Shown here: in pieces, positions 8,801 through 15,299 of the stretch
How positions within the stretch are numbered: the first letter of the stretch is position 1
Layout of the letters: every line of letters begins with the position of its first letter
Origin: a virus
Length of the DNA stretch: 54,004 bases
Virus record (IMG/VR): IMGVR_UViG_3300046506_000272
Location: 1 to 54,004 of that record
Strand: one strand, 5' to 3'
The notes under the pieces: model-generated
Told to the model about the DNA's origin: nothing
Seen by the model: only the letters and a program-made list of their open reading frames with translations
Database searches by the model: none
Program-made: the position numbers and the translations under genes

Positions 8801-9037
8801 ACCGGCCCGGCCGGCGCCACCATGACCTGGGGCGACACCACCGCCACGTACATCTCCACCCTGACCGGCGTGGACACCTGGTCGGGGACAGGCGCGAACA
8901 GGGCTGCCAACATCGCCGGGACGCTGGTCACCAGCACCACCGCAGGCAACCTCGTCGTGACCTTCGCCAGCGGTACAGCCGGACAGACAGCCACCCTGGG
9001 ACAGAACAGCTGGCTTCGCCTCGAACGCATCAAGTAG
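5888..9037 (+). CDS. Tail spike with two pectate-lyase-like beta-helix domains
   Basis: The GTG at 5888 overlaps the end of the preceding gene and opens a 1049-aa product. Residues 1-45 form a small adaptor. Two pectate-lyase-3/right-handed beta-helix domains follow, each opening with GDGVxDDTAAxQAA (near residues 58 and 440) and a TLRG(S/A)H turn. Residues after about 830 carry GEIQLADAATAP and MRDVSGNVRGL, a module common at spike C-termini. Such spikes bind or cut surface polysaccharide. Catalytic residues cannot be named by eye, so depolymerase activity is only possible. Confidence 0.8.
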   Translation: MKLQISGEQPADGVTVTGGQQSAVIEVNAGAVFAVNGQTGNVTIGGVTDWLSTALPPFNAVGDGVHDDTAALQAAIDACQPGGTVYLPRGVYKTTATLDLKNGVTLRGSHASLMVGPGMAGDEYPSYIQPAGEFTGTSVIQIIGDADGTHPNISGEQRLIDLMLDGSKLGGSSVDGLFARGNVQNVVLDNVTIRQMPNNGIVTASRGDGTFPYSWRLHHVMVDNCHANGILFTGNTDITLDDVQVIGCWAQGFVLTNCTNAQLLACRAEWNGSHGYHLTGAWGDWAGSGGMQMTGCSTDRNGQHGVLVDATGNTPILISGLMTRRDGRNGGAGGGGYAGLAVIGATVPVTIDGINCYPGVDDGGASTNSPQYGARLSGSSTVTLDNAFLHAATAGLLDDGTNTLVSFGANIVTAVGPTTVTTRTVQPRILDWINVLQRGAKGDGVTDDTAAIQAALNACPAGGVVYMPAKVYRTSAPINIPPYVTLRGAHGGGEAQSLSSPTPACIKPLASFSGAAAIQVLDQQLGGYSTISSEVKIEGVTIVGSAIPSGTPVDGILATGQIQMLSLRDVQVRSVTGKGINTAYNPSAPPGPQAPFCLHFERVSVLWAASHGVVLNNSTDSTFQDVYVLGCSGFGWYISGADNSMWVACRAEWSGLDGFNLAGGKGVQAFIGCATDRNGQNGISVPSTTDTGTILLSGCHLKRDGKNSTTAGYAGLKVASSSRKVVADNLITTTGANDDGSGNTTPQYGVSATSSAYVTVASGALTAVSAGWNDGGGNTTFLRGPMVTGSNITSWLWPGTAATVAAAASSIILQAMVGGDTAQRLTVGADGKLNWGPGNAATDTIAGRAASGVWYTSKNALIGSAAALGDNGVGEIQLADAATAPTTNPTGGSAIYSQSAAAVPLRMRDVSGNVRGLVSAEVIAAAAQNNSTTTQAASTSLTIPVEASATYRMTGMLVIQSPSGVNFTHSFTGPAGATMTWGDTTATYISTLTGVDTWSGTGANRAANIAGTLVTSTTAGNLVVTFASGTAGQTATLGQNSWLRLERIK

Positions 9038-9069
9038 CCCTGATGGAACCCGCGTAAGGAGCCCGCGCC

Positions 9070-9780
9070 ATGGCCGACGACCTGCTCGTCATCATCCCGA
9101 CCCGTGGGCGCCCGCAGGCTGTGCCGGAGATCGTGCAGGCGTGGGACGACACCGGGGCGACCGCCGATCTGCTGTTCGCGGTGGACACGGACGATCCGGA
9201 GCTGGCCGCGTACAAGAAGCACGCCGCGGCGCTGAAGGCGGACCCGCGGGTGCGGTTCACGTTCGGCAAGCGGCGGCGGCTGTGCGGCACCCTCAACGCG
9301 CAGGGGGTGAAGGCCGCCAAGACGTACCGGTACCTTGCCTTCCTCGGTGACGACCACCGGCCCCGGCCCGCCACGATGGCGTGGGACTTCCGGATCCGGG
9401 AGTGCCTGTCGGGTGGGCCCGGCATCGTCTACGGCAATGACCTCCTCCAGGGCGAGGCCATGGCCACGGCGGTTGCGATGACGTCGGACATCGTCGAGAC
9501 GCTCGGGTACTTCAGCCCGCCGTGCCTTGTCCATCTCTGCATGGATCTGGTCTGGGTTGAGTGGGGGCGCGGCATGGGCCGCATCACCTACCTGCCCGAC
9601 ATGGTCATCGAACACCTGCATCCGGCGGCGGGCAAGGCGCCCAGCGATGCGGGCTACGAAGAGGTCAACAGCCCCGAGCAGGTCAGCGCCGACTCGGCCG
9701 CCTACTACGACTACCGCGACAACGGCGGCCTCGAAGCCGACCTGGCCAAGCTGCGGAAGCTCGTCGAGGAGGCAGCGTGA
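9070..9780 (+). CDS. GT-A-type glycosyltransferase
   Basis: The 236-aa protein starts with IIPTRGRP, the usual first strand and loop of GT2-like enzymes. A GDDH motif at residues 93-96, after a hydrophobic strand (RYLAFLGDD), fits a nucleotide-sugar and metal-binding DxD site. RBS AAGGAG precedes the ATG. It opens a four-gene run with two methyltransferases and a sugar epimerase, directly after the spike. It may glycosylate a virion protein or DNA; the sequence does not decide which. Confidence 0.75.
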   Translation: MADDLLVIIPTRGRPQAVPEIVQAWDDTGATADLLFAVDTDDPELAAYKKHAAALKADPRVRFTFGKRRRLCGTLNAQGVKAAKTYRYLAFLGDDHRPRPATMAWDFRIRECLSGGPGIVYGNDLLQGEAMATAVAMTSDIVETLGYFSPPCLVHLCMDLVWVEWGRGMGRITYLPDMVIEHLHPAAGKAPSDAGYEEVNSPEQVSADSAAYYDYRDNGGLEADLAKLRKLVEEAA

Positions 9781-10373
9781 GCGCCGAAGACGTCATCCAA
9801 GCGTGGGATCAGGCCGACCCCGAGGCGATCCACCCCCTCCGCCGCGTCTCCGAGGACGCCTACTGGGAATCCGGCAAGGCGCAGGCGGAGATGCTCGCCA
9901 CCGTCATCCCCGACGGGGCGAAGGTGCTCGACTTCGGCTGCGGTGACGGCCGCGTCGCCATCCCGATGGCAGCGCTCGGCTACGAGGTGACCGCCGTCGA
10001 CTCCTCGCAGAAGATGCTCGACCGGCTCACCGAACGCGCCCCCGAGCTGGCCACCGTCCAGGCCACGGCAGACGGCATCGCCGCACACCTCGGGCGCCGC
10101 AAGATGGACGCCATCTACAGCCTCGCCGTCCTCATCCACCACAGCTACGCCGACTGCCTCAACATCATCGGCAAGCTGCGGGCCGCAACCAAGCTCGGCG
10201 GGATCCTCGTCCTCGACTGGCCGACCTCCGACCAGCCTGGCGAAGCCGACAGCTGGATCGGCGTCACCACCTGGTCCCGCGAGCAGCAGGCCGAAGCGTG
10301 CGAGCGGATCGGACTGGAGCTCGTCGACAGCGACCTGCCGTGGGGCGTCTACCGGGCCGTGAAGGCGAGCTGA
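9777..10373 (+). CDS. Class I SAM-dependent methyltransferase (first copy)
   Basis: The GTG at 9777 overlaps the stop of the glycosyltransferase gene. The 198-aa protein has motif I KVLDFGCGDGR (49-59), an acidic end of strand 2 (TAVDSSQ) and a later LVLDWP strand, a full Rossmann-type methyltransferase layout. It resembles small-molecule methyltransferases of the UbiE/type-11 class rather than DNA methylases, since no DPPY or PC motif is seen. A sugar or peptide substrate fits the context. Confidence 0.75.
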   Translation: MSAEDVIQAWDQADPEAIHPLRRVSEDAYWESGKAQAEMLATVIPDGAKVLDFGCGDGRVAIPMAALGYEVTAVDSSQKMLDRLTERAPELATVQATADGIAAHLGRRKMDAIYSLAVLIHHSYADCLNIIGKLRAATKLGGILVLDWPTSDQPGEADSWIGVTTWSREQQAEACERIGLELVDSDLPWGVYRAVKAS

Positions 10374-10376
10374 CGC

Positions 10377-10982
10377 GTGGCCGAGTGGAAGCTCTTCGAC
10401 GGACCACACCCACACGTCTCCACCATCGACTTTCACCGAGACCGCGAGCGCGCACCGCACCTGGAGCAGCCCGACCATCGGGCCCGCCTCAAGCGCTGCG
10501 CCCGGCTGATCCGCAACCTTCAGCCCGCCAGCGTCGTAGACCTCGGCTGCGGCGACGGAGGACTCCTCAGCCTCATCAAAGACATCCCCTCGTGGGGCTA
10601 CGACTTCCAGCCCAGCAACGAACCCGCATGGGCCGAACGCGGAGTGCAGGCGGAACGGCGCGACGTCTTCAACGCGCATGACGTACCCCGCTGGGGCGAG
10701 CTCGCCGTGCTCACCGAAGTACTGGAACACCTCGCTGACCCGCACGGCACCGTCGAATGGGTCAGCCGCCACACGACGTGGATCGTCGCCTCCTCGCCCC
10801 GGCATGAGACCGCCGACTTCCACGGCGACTGCCACGCCTGGGCCTGGGACGAAGGCGGGTACGTCGCTCTGATCGCACCGCACTTCGAGATCACCGTTCA
10901 CGAAGCCGTGGACTGGTCGCAGATAGTCGTCGGGAGGTCCAAGCGATGCGCGTCCTCATCACCGGTGCCGCTGGCTTCGTAG
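10377..10982 (+). CDS. Class I SAM-dependent methyltransferase (second copy)
   Basis: This 201-aa protein begins at GTG 10377, three bases after the previous stop. SVVDLGCGDGG (52-62) is motif I, and VLTEVLEHLADPHG is the usual post-motif region of type-11/12 enzymes. It is not a close copy of the neighbour, which argues for two different substrates. Its last 37 bases overlap the epimerase start, so all four genes of the cassette are coupled. Confidence 0.75.
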   Translation: MAEWKLFDGPHPHVSTIDFHRDRERAPHLEQPDHRARLKRCARLIRNLQPASVVDLGCGDGGLLSLIKDIPSWGYDFQPSNEPAWAERGVQAERRDVFNAHDVPRWGELAVLTEVLEHLADPHGTVEWVSRHTTWIVASSPRHETADFHGDCHAWAWDEGGYVALIAPHFEITVHEAVDWSQIVVGRSKRCASSSPVPLAS

Positions 10983-11812
10983 GCCGTCACCTGCACGCCG
11001 CCCTCGACGCGCGAGGCGACGACGTCACCGGCATCGATCTTGTCGACGGCCGCGACGCACTCGACCTCTTCCGCTTCGACCAGCGGCCTTACGACCTCGC
11101 CATTCACTGCGCGGCGATCGTCGGCGGCAGGGCCAGCATCGACGGCAGCCCGCTCGGTGTGGCCACGAACCTGGCGCTGGACTCCTGGTACTTCCGGTGG
11201 TTGATCCGCACCGGCACCCCGCGAGCCGTATTCTTCTCCAGCTCGGCCGCCTACCCGGTCGCACTCCAGCAGCCCGGCCCGATCCACCGGCTCGTCGAGG
11301 CGGACATCGACCTCGACAACCCCGGCAAGCCCGACGCCACCTACGGCCTGGCCAAGGTCGTCGGCGAGCAGCTGGCGGCTGTTGCGGAAGCCCACGGCAC
11401 CCGCGTTCACATCCTGCGGCCATTCAGCGGCTTTGGTGAGGACCAGGACGAGGCGTACCCGTTCCCCGCGTTCATCCGCCGGGCCCGTGAGCGGCAGGAC
11501 CCGTTCGAAATCTGGGGCGACGGCAGCTCGACGCGCGACTGGATCCACATCGACGACCTCGTCGGTGCCACTCTCGCAGCCGTCGACCAGGACGCCGCCG
11601 GGCCCATCAACCTGGGCTGGGGCAGGGCGACCTCGTTCGACGAACTCGCCGGGCTCGTCACCGCCGAAGCTGGCTACCAGCCGCAGCTCAAGCACCTCGC
11701 CTCCGCGCCGCAAGGCGTTCACCACCGGGTGTGCGATCCGAAACGGATGCTCGACGTCTACCAGCCGAGGATCACGATCGAAGAGGGCATTCGGCGGGCG
11801 CTCGCCGCATGA
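10946..11812 (+). CDS. NAD(P)-dependent sugar epimerase/dehydratase
   Basis: The 288-aa protein is an extended short-chain dehydrogenase. It has the N-terminal GAAGFVG nucleotide motif (7-13), a serine-rich strand (VFFSSSAAYP, 95-104) and the catalytic YGLAK (Tyr133, Lys137). STRDWIHIDDL and a C-terminal IEEGIRRAL helix are typical of GDP-fucose synthase and UDP-sugar epimerases. It would make an activated sugar for the neighbouring glycosyltransferase. The exact sugar cannot be read from sequence. Confidence 0.85.
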   Translation: MRVLITGAAGFVGRHLHAALDARGDDVTGIDLVDGRDALDLFRFDQRPYDLAIHCAAIVGGRASIDGSPLGVATNLALDSWYFRWLIRTGTPRAVFFSSSAAYPVALQQPGPIHRLVEADIDLDNPGKPDATYGLAKVVGEQLAAVAEAHGTRVHILRPFSGFGEDQDEAYPFPAFIRRARERQDPFEIWGDGSSTRDWIHIDDLVGATLAAVDQDAAGPINLGWGRATSFDELAGLVTAEAGYQPQLKHLASAPQGVHHRVCDPKRMLDVYQPRITIEEGIRRALAA

Positions 11813-12006
11813 GCGGCCAGTGGCTGGCCAAGCACACCGGCGGCAACGAAGTCCACGTCGCCCCGCTCGATGACCTGATCGTCCACGACCTCACCGACCT
11901 CTGCCCGTGCGGCCCCACGCCGAGCCCCAGCCCGATGGGCGACGGCTCCGACGGGTGGATCTACACCCACCACCGCCTCGACGGCCGCGAAGCCGACGAG
12001 ACCTGA
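11809..12006 (+). CDS. Small conserved actinophage protein, HHxLDGRE type
   Basis: The 65-aa product starts at an ATG overlapping the epimerase stop. It contains EVHVAPLDDLIVHD, a CPCGP element and a closing GSDGWIYTHHRLDGRE. Small proteins with this order (HV-P start, CxCGP, DGS-GW, HH-LDGRE) are frequent in Streptomyces phages and are of unknown function. A second, start-less copy lies at 14680-14844. Confidence 0.7.
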   Translation: MSGQWLAKHTGGNEVHVAPLDDLIVHDLTDLCPCGPTPSPSPMGDGSDGWIYTHHRLDGREADET

Positions 12007-12027
12007 CCCCACGGAAGGCCCGCGCCC

Positions 12028-12306
12028 ATGGCTTCCAACACCGACCTGCCCAAGTGGGTGTGGGACCTGACCATCGCCATGCTGAATCACGAAGACGAAC
12101 ACGGATCCGGCGGCGCCTGCCTCAACGCAGTCGTCAGCGCCATCCCCATCGACGTCCGCGAACAGGCCGAGGCCATCCGGGCCTACGTCCGAGCGGCGGG
12201 CCAGAGCTCGACGAAGGACCACATCGAGTCGACGTGGAACCAGATGATGGACGGCTTCGCAGGGTTCAAGGCCCCGCAGGCGGCGGACGACAAGGCGACG
12301 CCGTAA
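12028..12306 (+). CDS. Hypothetical helical protein
   Basis: The 92-aa product starts at ATG 12028 after GAAGG. It is mostly helical and polar, with DLPKWVWDLTIAMLNHEDEH at the N-terminus and an Ala/Asp tail. The stop overlaps the next start (TAATG). No family is recognised beyond its position in the block of small genes before the terminase. Confidence 0.65.
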   Translation: MASNTDLPKWVWDLTIAMLNHEDEHGSGGACLNAVVSAIPIDVREQAEAIRAYVRAAGQSSTKDHIESTWNQMMDGFAGFKAPQAADDKATP

Positions 12307-12908
12307 TGGATCTCCACGCCTGGATCACCCAGCAAGTCGACCGAGCTGAAACCACTGCCCGCGACGCAGGTGGCAGCGCGTGGCACTGGGAGCACAGCAT
12401 CGGCGACATGTGCAACGACCCCACCTGCCCTTACGGCGAACTCGCCACCGAGGACACCGTTCTCATGCAGGTCCACGGCTATGACGTCACCGAGCCCTGG
12501 CAGGGCGCCGCCCACATCGAGCTCAACGACCCGGCCGCCATCCTGCGCCGCTGCGAGGCGGACCGTCGCATCCTCGCCCGGCACCGGCTCGACCCTGACG
12601 CGGCAAGCACTCCCCGCGCGGCGGCCTGCGATGGCTGCGGTTACGAGTGGGTCCAGGACTACTGCGACCCCGTCACCGACAACCTCAACGACTGCCCCGA
12701 GCTGCTGGACCTCGCCCACGCCCACGGCATCACGGACGAGATCCTCGCCGGACTCGACCGGCCGCAGACGCCCGAGCAGCCGAAGCGAGAGCCGCACCCC
12801 GAAGGCTTCGCCGGGATGCTTCGCGACGCGTTCACCGCCGCCCTGACCGTCCCCATCACCACCAGCGACGTGCCCGCCGCACTACGCGGACCCCGCTGGA
12901 AGCCGTAA
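12306..12908 (+). CDS. DUF6221-like protein
   Basis: The 200-aa protein has an N-terminal helix, a central HIELNDPAAILRRCEADRRIL segment and a CDGCGYEW zinc-type pair followed by CPELLDLAHAHG. This order (HI-x-x-DPA-x-VLR-x-x-EA-x-RRIL, then a short cysteine motif and a leucine-rich end) matches DUF6221-type proteins, common in Streptomyces phages. A C-terminal extension of about 50 residues is unusual. Function is unknown. Confidence 0.7.
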   Translation: MDLHAWITQQVDRAETTARDAGGSAWHWEHSIGDMCNDPTCPYGELATEDTVLMQVHGYDVTEPWQGAAHIELNDPAAILRRCEADRRILARHRLDPDAASTPRAAACDGCGYEWVQDYCDPVTDNLNDCPELLDLAHAHGITDEILAGLDRPQTPEQPKREPHPEGFAGMLRDAFTAALTVPITTSDVPAALRGPRWKP

Positions 12909-12932
12909 CCCCACACCACAGGAGCCCGCGCC

Positions 12933-13124
12933 ATGGCCCGCTACGAGATCAAGTTCCTTACCGGTGACGAGCAGGTCATCGAAGCGAAGTACGTCGAACC
13001 TTCCGGCAGCCACTACATCGGCTGGGTCGGAGACGGATCCGCCTGCGCCTACATTCCCATCGCCAACGTGCTCAGCGTCGTCCGTCTCGCCGACGAAGAC
13101 GCGCCCAAGGGGGCGACGAGCTGA
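12933..13124 (+). CDS. Small hypothetical beta-rich protein
   Basis: This 63-aa protein follows AGGAG. It reads as a small beta-barrel (YEIKFLTGDEQVIEAKYVE, then YIPIANVLSVVRL), a form often used for small DNA- or protein-binding phage proteins. The stop overlaps the next ATG (TGATG). Confidence 0.6.
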   Translation: MARYEIKFLTGDEQVIEAKYVEPSGSHYIGWVGDGSACAYIPIANVLSVVRLADEDAPKGATS

Positions 13125-13699
13125 TGGCCCGCCTGCAGATCCTCGAACTCCCCGAAGGCAGCGGTGATGACCGGCCGCCATTCATCCTCGTCATCGACCA
13201 GATGCCCACCAGCGAGCCGGAGTTCGACACTCTCCGCCGCGACCTCGCGGACAACGACATCGCCGCCCGCACCGGCGCCCGCGCCGTCCTCGTCTTCGAG
13301 GACACCATCGACATCCCCGCGAACGGAACGATGGCGCAGGAAGACGAGCCGCCACGCATCGTCGACTTCGCAGACCTGGCCGAGGCCAAGCAGCTGACCG
13401 AAGCCCGCGACGAAGCCCGCCAGTGGGCCCGTCACGGCTACGAGATCGGCCAACGCCACTGCGGGTGGACCGACCACGGCGTCGCACCCGACTGGCTCAC
13501 CGAAGGCTGGCCCCGCAGCTTCGACAGCTGCGAACACCTCCAGAAGGCGGCGGAGTACGACGAAGCTCTCACCCGGGTTCGCGCGGAAGTAGCCCGCATC
13601 CGCGCGATCACGCCCACGTGGGACCCTGTCGCCGACCTCATCGAAGCCGCGCGCAACGGCACCCAACAGCCTGCCGAGCGCAGCGCGCCCGATGCCTGA
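13124..13699 (+). CDS. Hypothetical protein
   Basis: The 191-aa protein begins with a strand-rich segment (LQILELPEGS, FILVIDQM, AVLVFEDTIDIP) in residues 1-65 and continues with helices (ARDEARQWARHGYEIGQRHC; YDEALTRVRAEVARIRAI). A conserved-looking WTDHGVAPDWLTEGWP lies between. No catalytic motif is evident. It overlaps the following gene by 8 bases. Confidence 0.65.
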   Translation: MARLQILELPEGSGDDRPPFILVIDQMPTSEPEFDTLRRDLADNDIAARTGARAVLVFEDTIDIPANGTMAQEDEPPRIVDFADLAEAKQLTEARDEARQWARHGYEIGQRHCGWTDHGVAPDWLTEGWPRSFDSCEHLQKAAEYDEALTRVRAEVARIRAITPTWDPVADLIEAARNGTQQPAERSAPDA

Positions 13700-13898
13700 C
13701 GTCACGGTCAAACTGTCCGACGGCATCCGCGAGATCAGCGTCGAGATCCACGGCAGCGACGACGACCCGCTCGGCCGCGCCGAAGACACCGCCGTCCGGC
13801 TCTACGGAGTCGCCGTCGCCAGCAGCCCGCCCGGACAGCGCACCGGCTTCGCAGGCTGGGCACTCAACAGCGACACCGAACGCAGCCCCGAGGAGTAA
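13692..13898 (+). CDS. Small hypothetical protein
   Basis: The 68-aa product starts at an ATG within the end of the preceding gene and stops two bases before the HNH gene. It is acidic, with a VTVKLSDGIREISVEIHG beta-hairpin at the N-terminus. No function can be given. Confidence 0.6.
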   Translation: MPDVTVKLSDGIREISVEIHGSDDDPLGRAEDTAVRLYGVAVASSPPGQRTGFAGWALNSDTERSPEE

Positions 13899-13900
13899 CG

Positions 13901-14194
13901 ATGGCCGGAGGGTGGCAAGGCTCCGACCGCAAGGCCCGGCTCCCGTCGAACTGGCGGACCATCCGCGCCAAGGTGCTCGCCCGCGACCCGATCTGCAAGA
14001 TCTGCGACGTGCGGCCGTCCACCCACTGCGATCACATCGAAGCCAAGACCGACGCCCACGCCGAGGACAAGCTGCGAGGCGTGTGTGCCGAGTGCCACCT
14101 GCAGAAATCGTCACGCGAGGGGAACGACGCCCAGCGCGCCAACCCGAAGCCCGGACGGAAGCGCGAGCCTGAGCAGCACCCCGGACTCCTGTAA
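13901..14194 (+). CDS. HNH endonuclease, packaging type
   Basis: The 97-aa protein has the short HNH layout: a basic N-terminal helix (NWRTIRAKVLARDP), CKIC (32-35), CDH (43-45), CAECH (62-66) and a basic tail. HNH proteins of this size beside terminase genes are known partners in cos cleavage and packaging. This one lies about 1.8 kb upstream of the small terminase gene, unlike the larger mobile-type HNH at 3747-4328. Confidence 0.8.
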   Translation: MAGGWQGSDRKARLPSNWRTIRAKVLARDPICKICDVRPSTHCDHIEAKTDAHAEDKLRGVCAECHLQKSSREGNDAQRANPKPGRKREPEQHPGLL

Positions 14195-14204
14195 GGCGGT
14201 GACC

Positions 14205-14420
14205 GTGCCCGCCTACCTCATCGTCCACGCCGAACGACGCGGCGACGACACCGTCCTCGAAGACCCCGCCCTCACCCTCGAACTCACCCAAGACTGGGCA
14301 ACCTTTCACGACAGCACCGGAGTCTGCTTCGCCGTACCCCGCGAACGCATCGGCAGCATCATGCGGGTAGACGGAGAACAAGAACCCGCCGATCAAAGAC
14401 CCGCGCCGCAGAAGGAGTGA
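14205..14420 (+). CDS. Small hypothetical protein
   Basis: GTG 14205 has AAGG eight bases upstream and gives 71 residues; GTG 14199 in the same frame is too close to that site. The product reads YLIVHAERRGDDTVLED at the start and shows alternating strands and turns up to VPRERIGSI. Function is unknown. Confidence 0.6.
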   Translation: MPAYLIVHAERRGDDTVLEDPALTLELTQDWATFHDSTGVCFAVPRERIGSIMRVDGEQEPADQRPAPQKE

Positions 14421-14425
14421 TCACC

Positions 14426-14683
14426 GTGGCCAGCAAAGGACGCGGCACCCGACGTGGGGGCGGCAACGCACAGACCCTGCGCAACTACTGGACCCGCGGC
14501 GCCGGCGCCGCCAAGATCCGCTGGGGAACACCGGGCGACTGGTCCCGCTGCAACAGGCTCCTGTCGAAGTACATGGGATCAAGGGCCAAGGGCTACTGCC
14601 AGCTCAGGCACATGGCCGCGACCGGCATGACCACGAGCGCACACGCCAAGGCGCTACGAGGCGGAGCAAGCGGGCGACGGTAA
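14426..14683 (+). CDS. Conserved actinophage basic protein
   Basis: The 85-aa basic protein contains KIRWGTPGDWSRCNRLLSKY and AKGYCQLRHMAATG, a pair of motifs found in many Streptomyces phage proteins near the packaging genes. GTG 14426 is favoured because GAAGGAG lies about eight bases upstream; GTG 14417 would overlap that site. Its charge suggests nucleic-acid contact. Function is not established. Confidence 0.7.
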   Translation: MASKGRGTRRGGGNAQTLRNYWTRGAGAAKIRWGTPGDWSRCNRLLSKYMGSRAKGYCQLRHMAATGMTTSAHAKALRGGASGRR

Positions 14684-14844
14684 GCAGCACCCTTCACGTC
14701 ACGCCGCACTGCGGCCTGGCCGACCACGACACCAGCAGCACCGAACCCGACTCTGTGTGCGGGCCAGTCGCCCAGGACGACGGGTCGATCGGCTGGCTGG
14801 TGGTGCACCACTCCCTCGACGGCAGGGGGCAGGCCGAGGGGTAG
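14680..14844 (+). pseudogene. Second HHxLDGR-type small gene lacking a start codon
   Basis: The frame encodes STLHVTPHCGLADHD, a VCGP element and DGSIGWLVVHHSLDGRG, clearly a relative of the 65-aa product at 11809-12006. There is no ATG, GTG or TTG upstream of the conserved part in this frame back to at least 14401. The expected start is GTA (14680-14682), overlapping the previous TAA. An ancestral GTGA overlap mutated to GTAA would explain this. It is either inactive or uses GTA. Confidence 0.55.
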
Positions 14845-15279
14845 GGGCAGGCATGCCGGCCGCCCGTGCCCGCCCACCGGGTAGGCGTCGGCCGGCACGG
14901 CAGGCAGGTAGGGCGAGGCAGGCGATGTGGTCATGGTCATGCTGTCGACTCGTCGATCTGAGTGATCATCGAAGGTTGATCGAAGATCGATTGATGAAGA
15001 TCCAAAAGTGTTTGGATCAAGGTCGAACCAAGATCCGCAAGGCTGCGGATTCCATGATCCAGAACCAGGAATGATCATGGATTTTGACCATGATCACCTG
15101 GGGGGAGATCCCATGATCCACTTTATTGGGGGATCGGGCCCGTATAGCACCTGACATCGCCCCCGGGTTTCCAAGGCCGCTGACCTGCGACGATGCGCGA
15201 CCGGTCTAGTCCACTCGCCCTCGGGTGACGGGTAGCGGGATGGTAACGATGCAGGTCAGAGGTCTATAGTCGTGACATG
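14845..15279. other. Intergenic region with GATC-rich repeat array
   Basis: No convincing gene lies here. Within 14955-15135 there are thirteen GATC tetramers. Four copies of CCATGATC or its complement occur at 15053, 15073, 15088 and 15111. A perfect 8-bp dyad GATCCAAA/TTTGGATC lies at 14999-15018, an ATCCGCA/TGCGGAT dyad at 15034-15050, and a direct repeat TTGATCGAAGATC / TTGATGAAGATC starts at 14976 and 14991. The stretch is also less GC-rich than its surroundings. Its place before the terminase genes suits a cos or terminase-binding site, or an operator array. Confidence 0.7.
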
Positions 15280-15299
15280 GCACCCGCTAGACTGGGTGC
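15280..15299 (+). promoter_or_regulatory. Predicted leaderless promoter of the prim-pol-like gene
   Basis: A TAGACT -10 box (15288-15293) lies exactly six bases before ATG 15300, so transcription would begin at or next to the start codon. No ribosome binding site is present. The box sits in the loop of a GCACCC/GGGTGC dyad (15280-15299), which could serve as an operator. No good -35 was found. Confidence 0.55.

Noticed and set aside
14757-15074. 105-codon open frame over the GATC array
   Set aside because: The first half is a shadow of the start-less small gene, the rest is made by the repeats, and no ribosome binding site is present. The last 45 codons look somewhat protein-like, so a small gene is not fully excluded.
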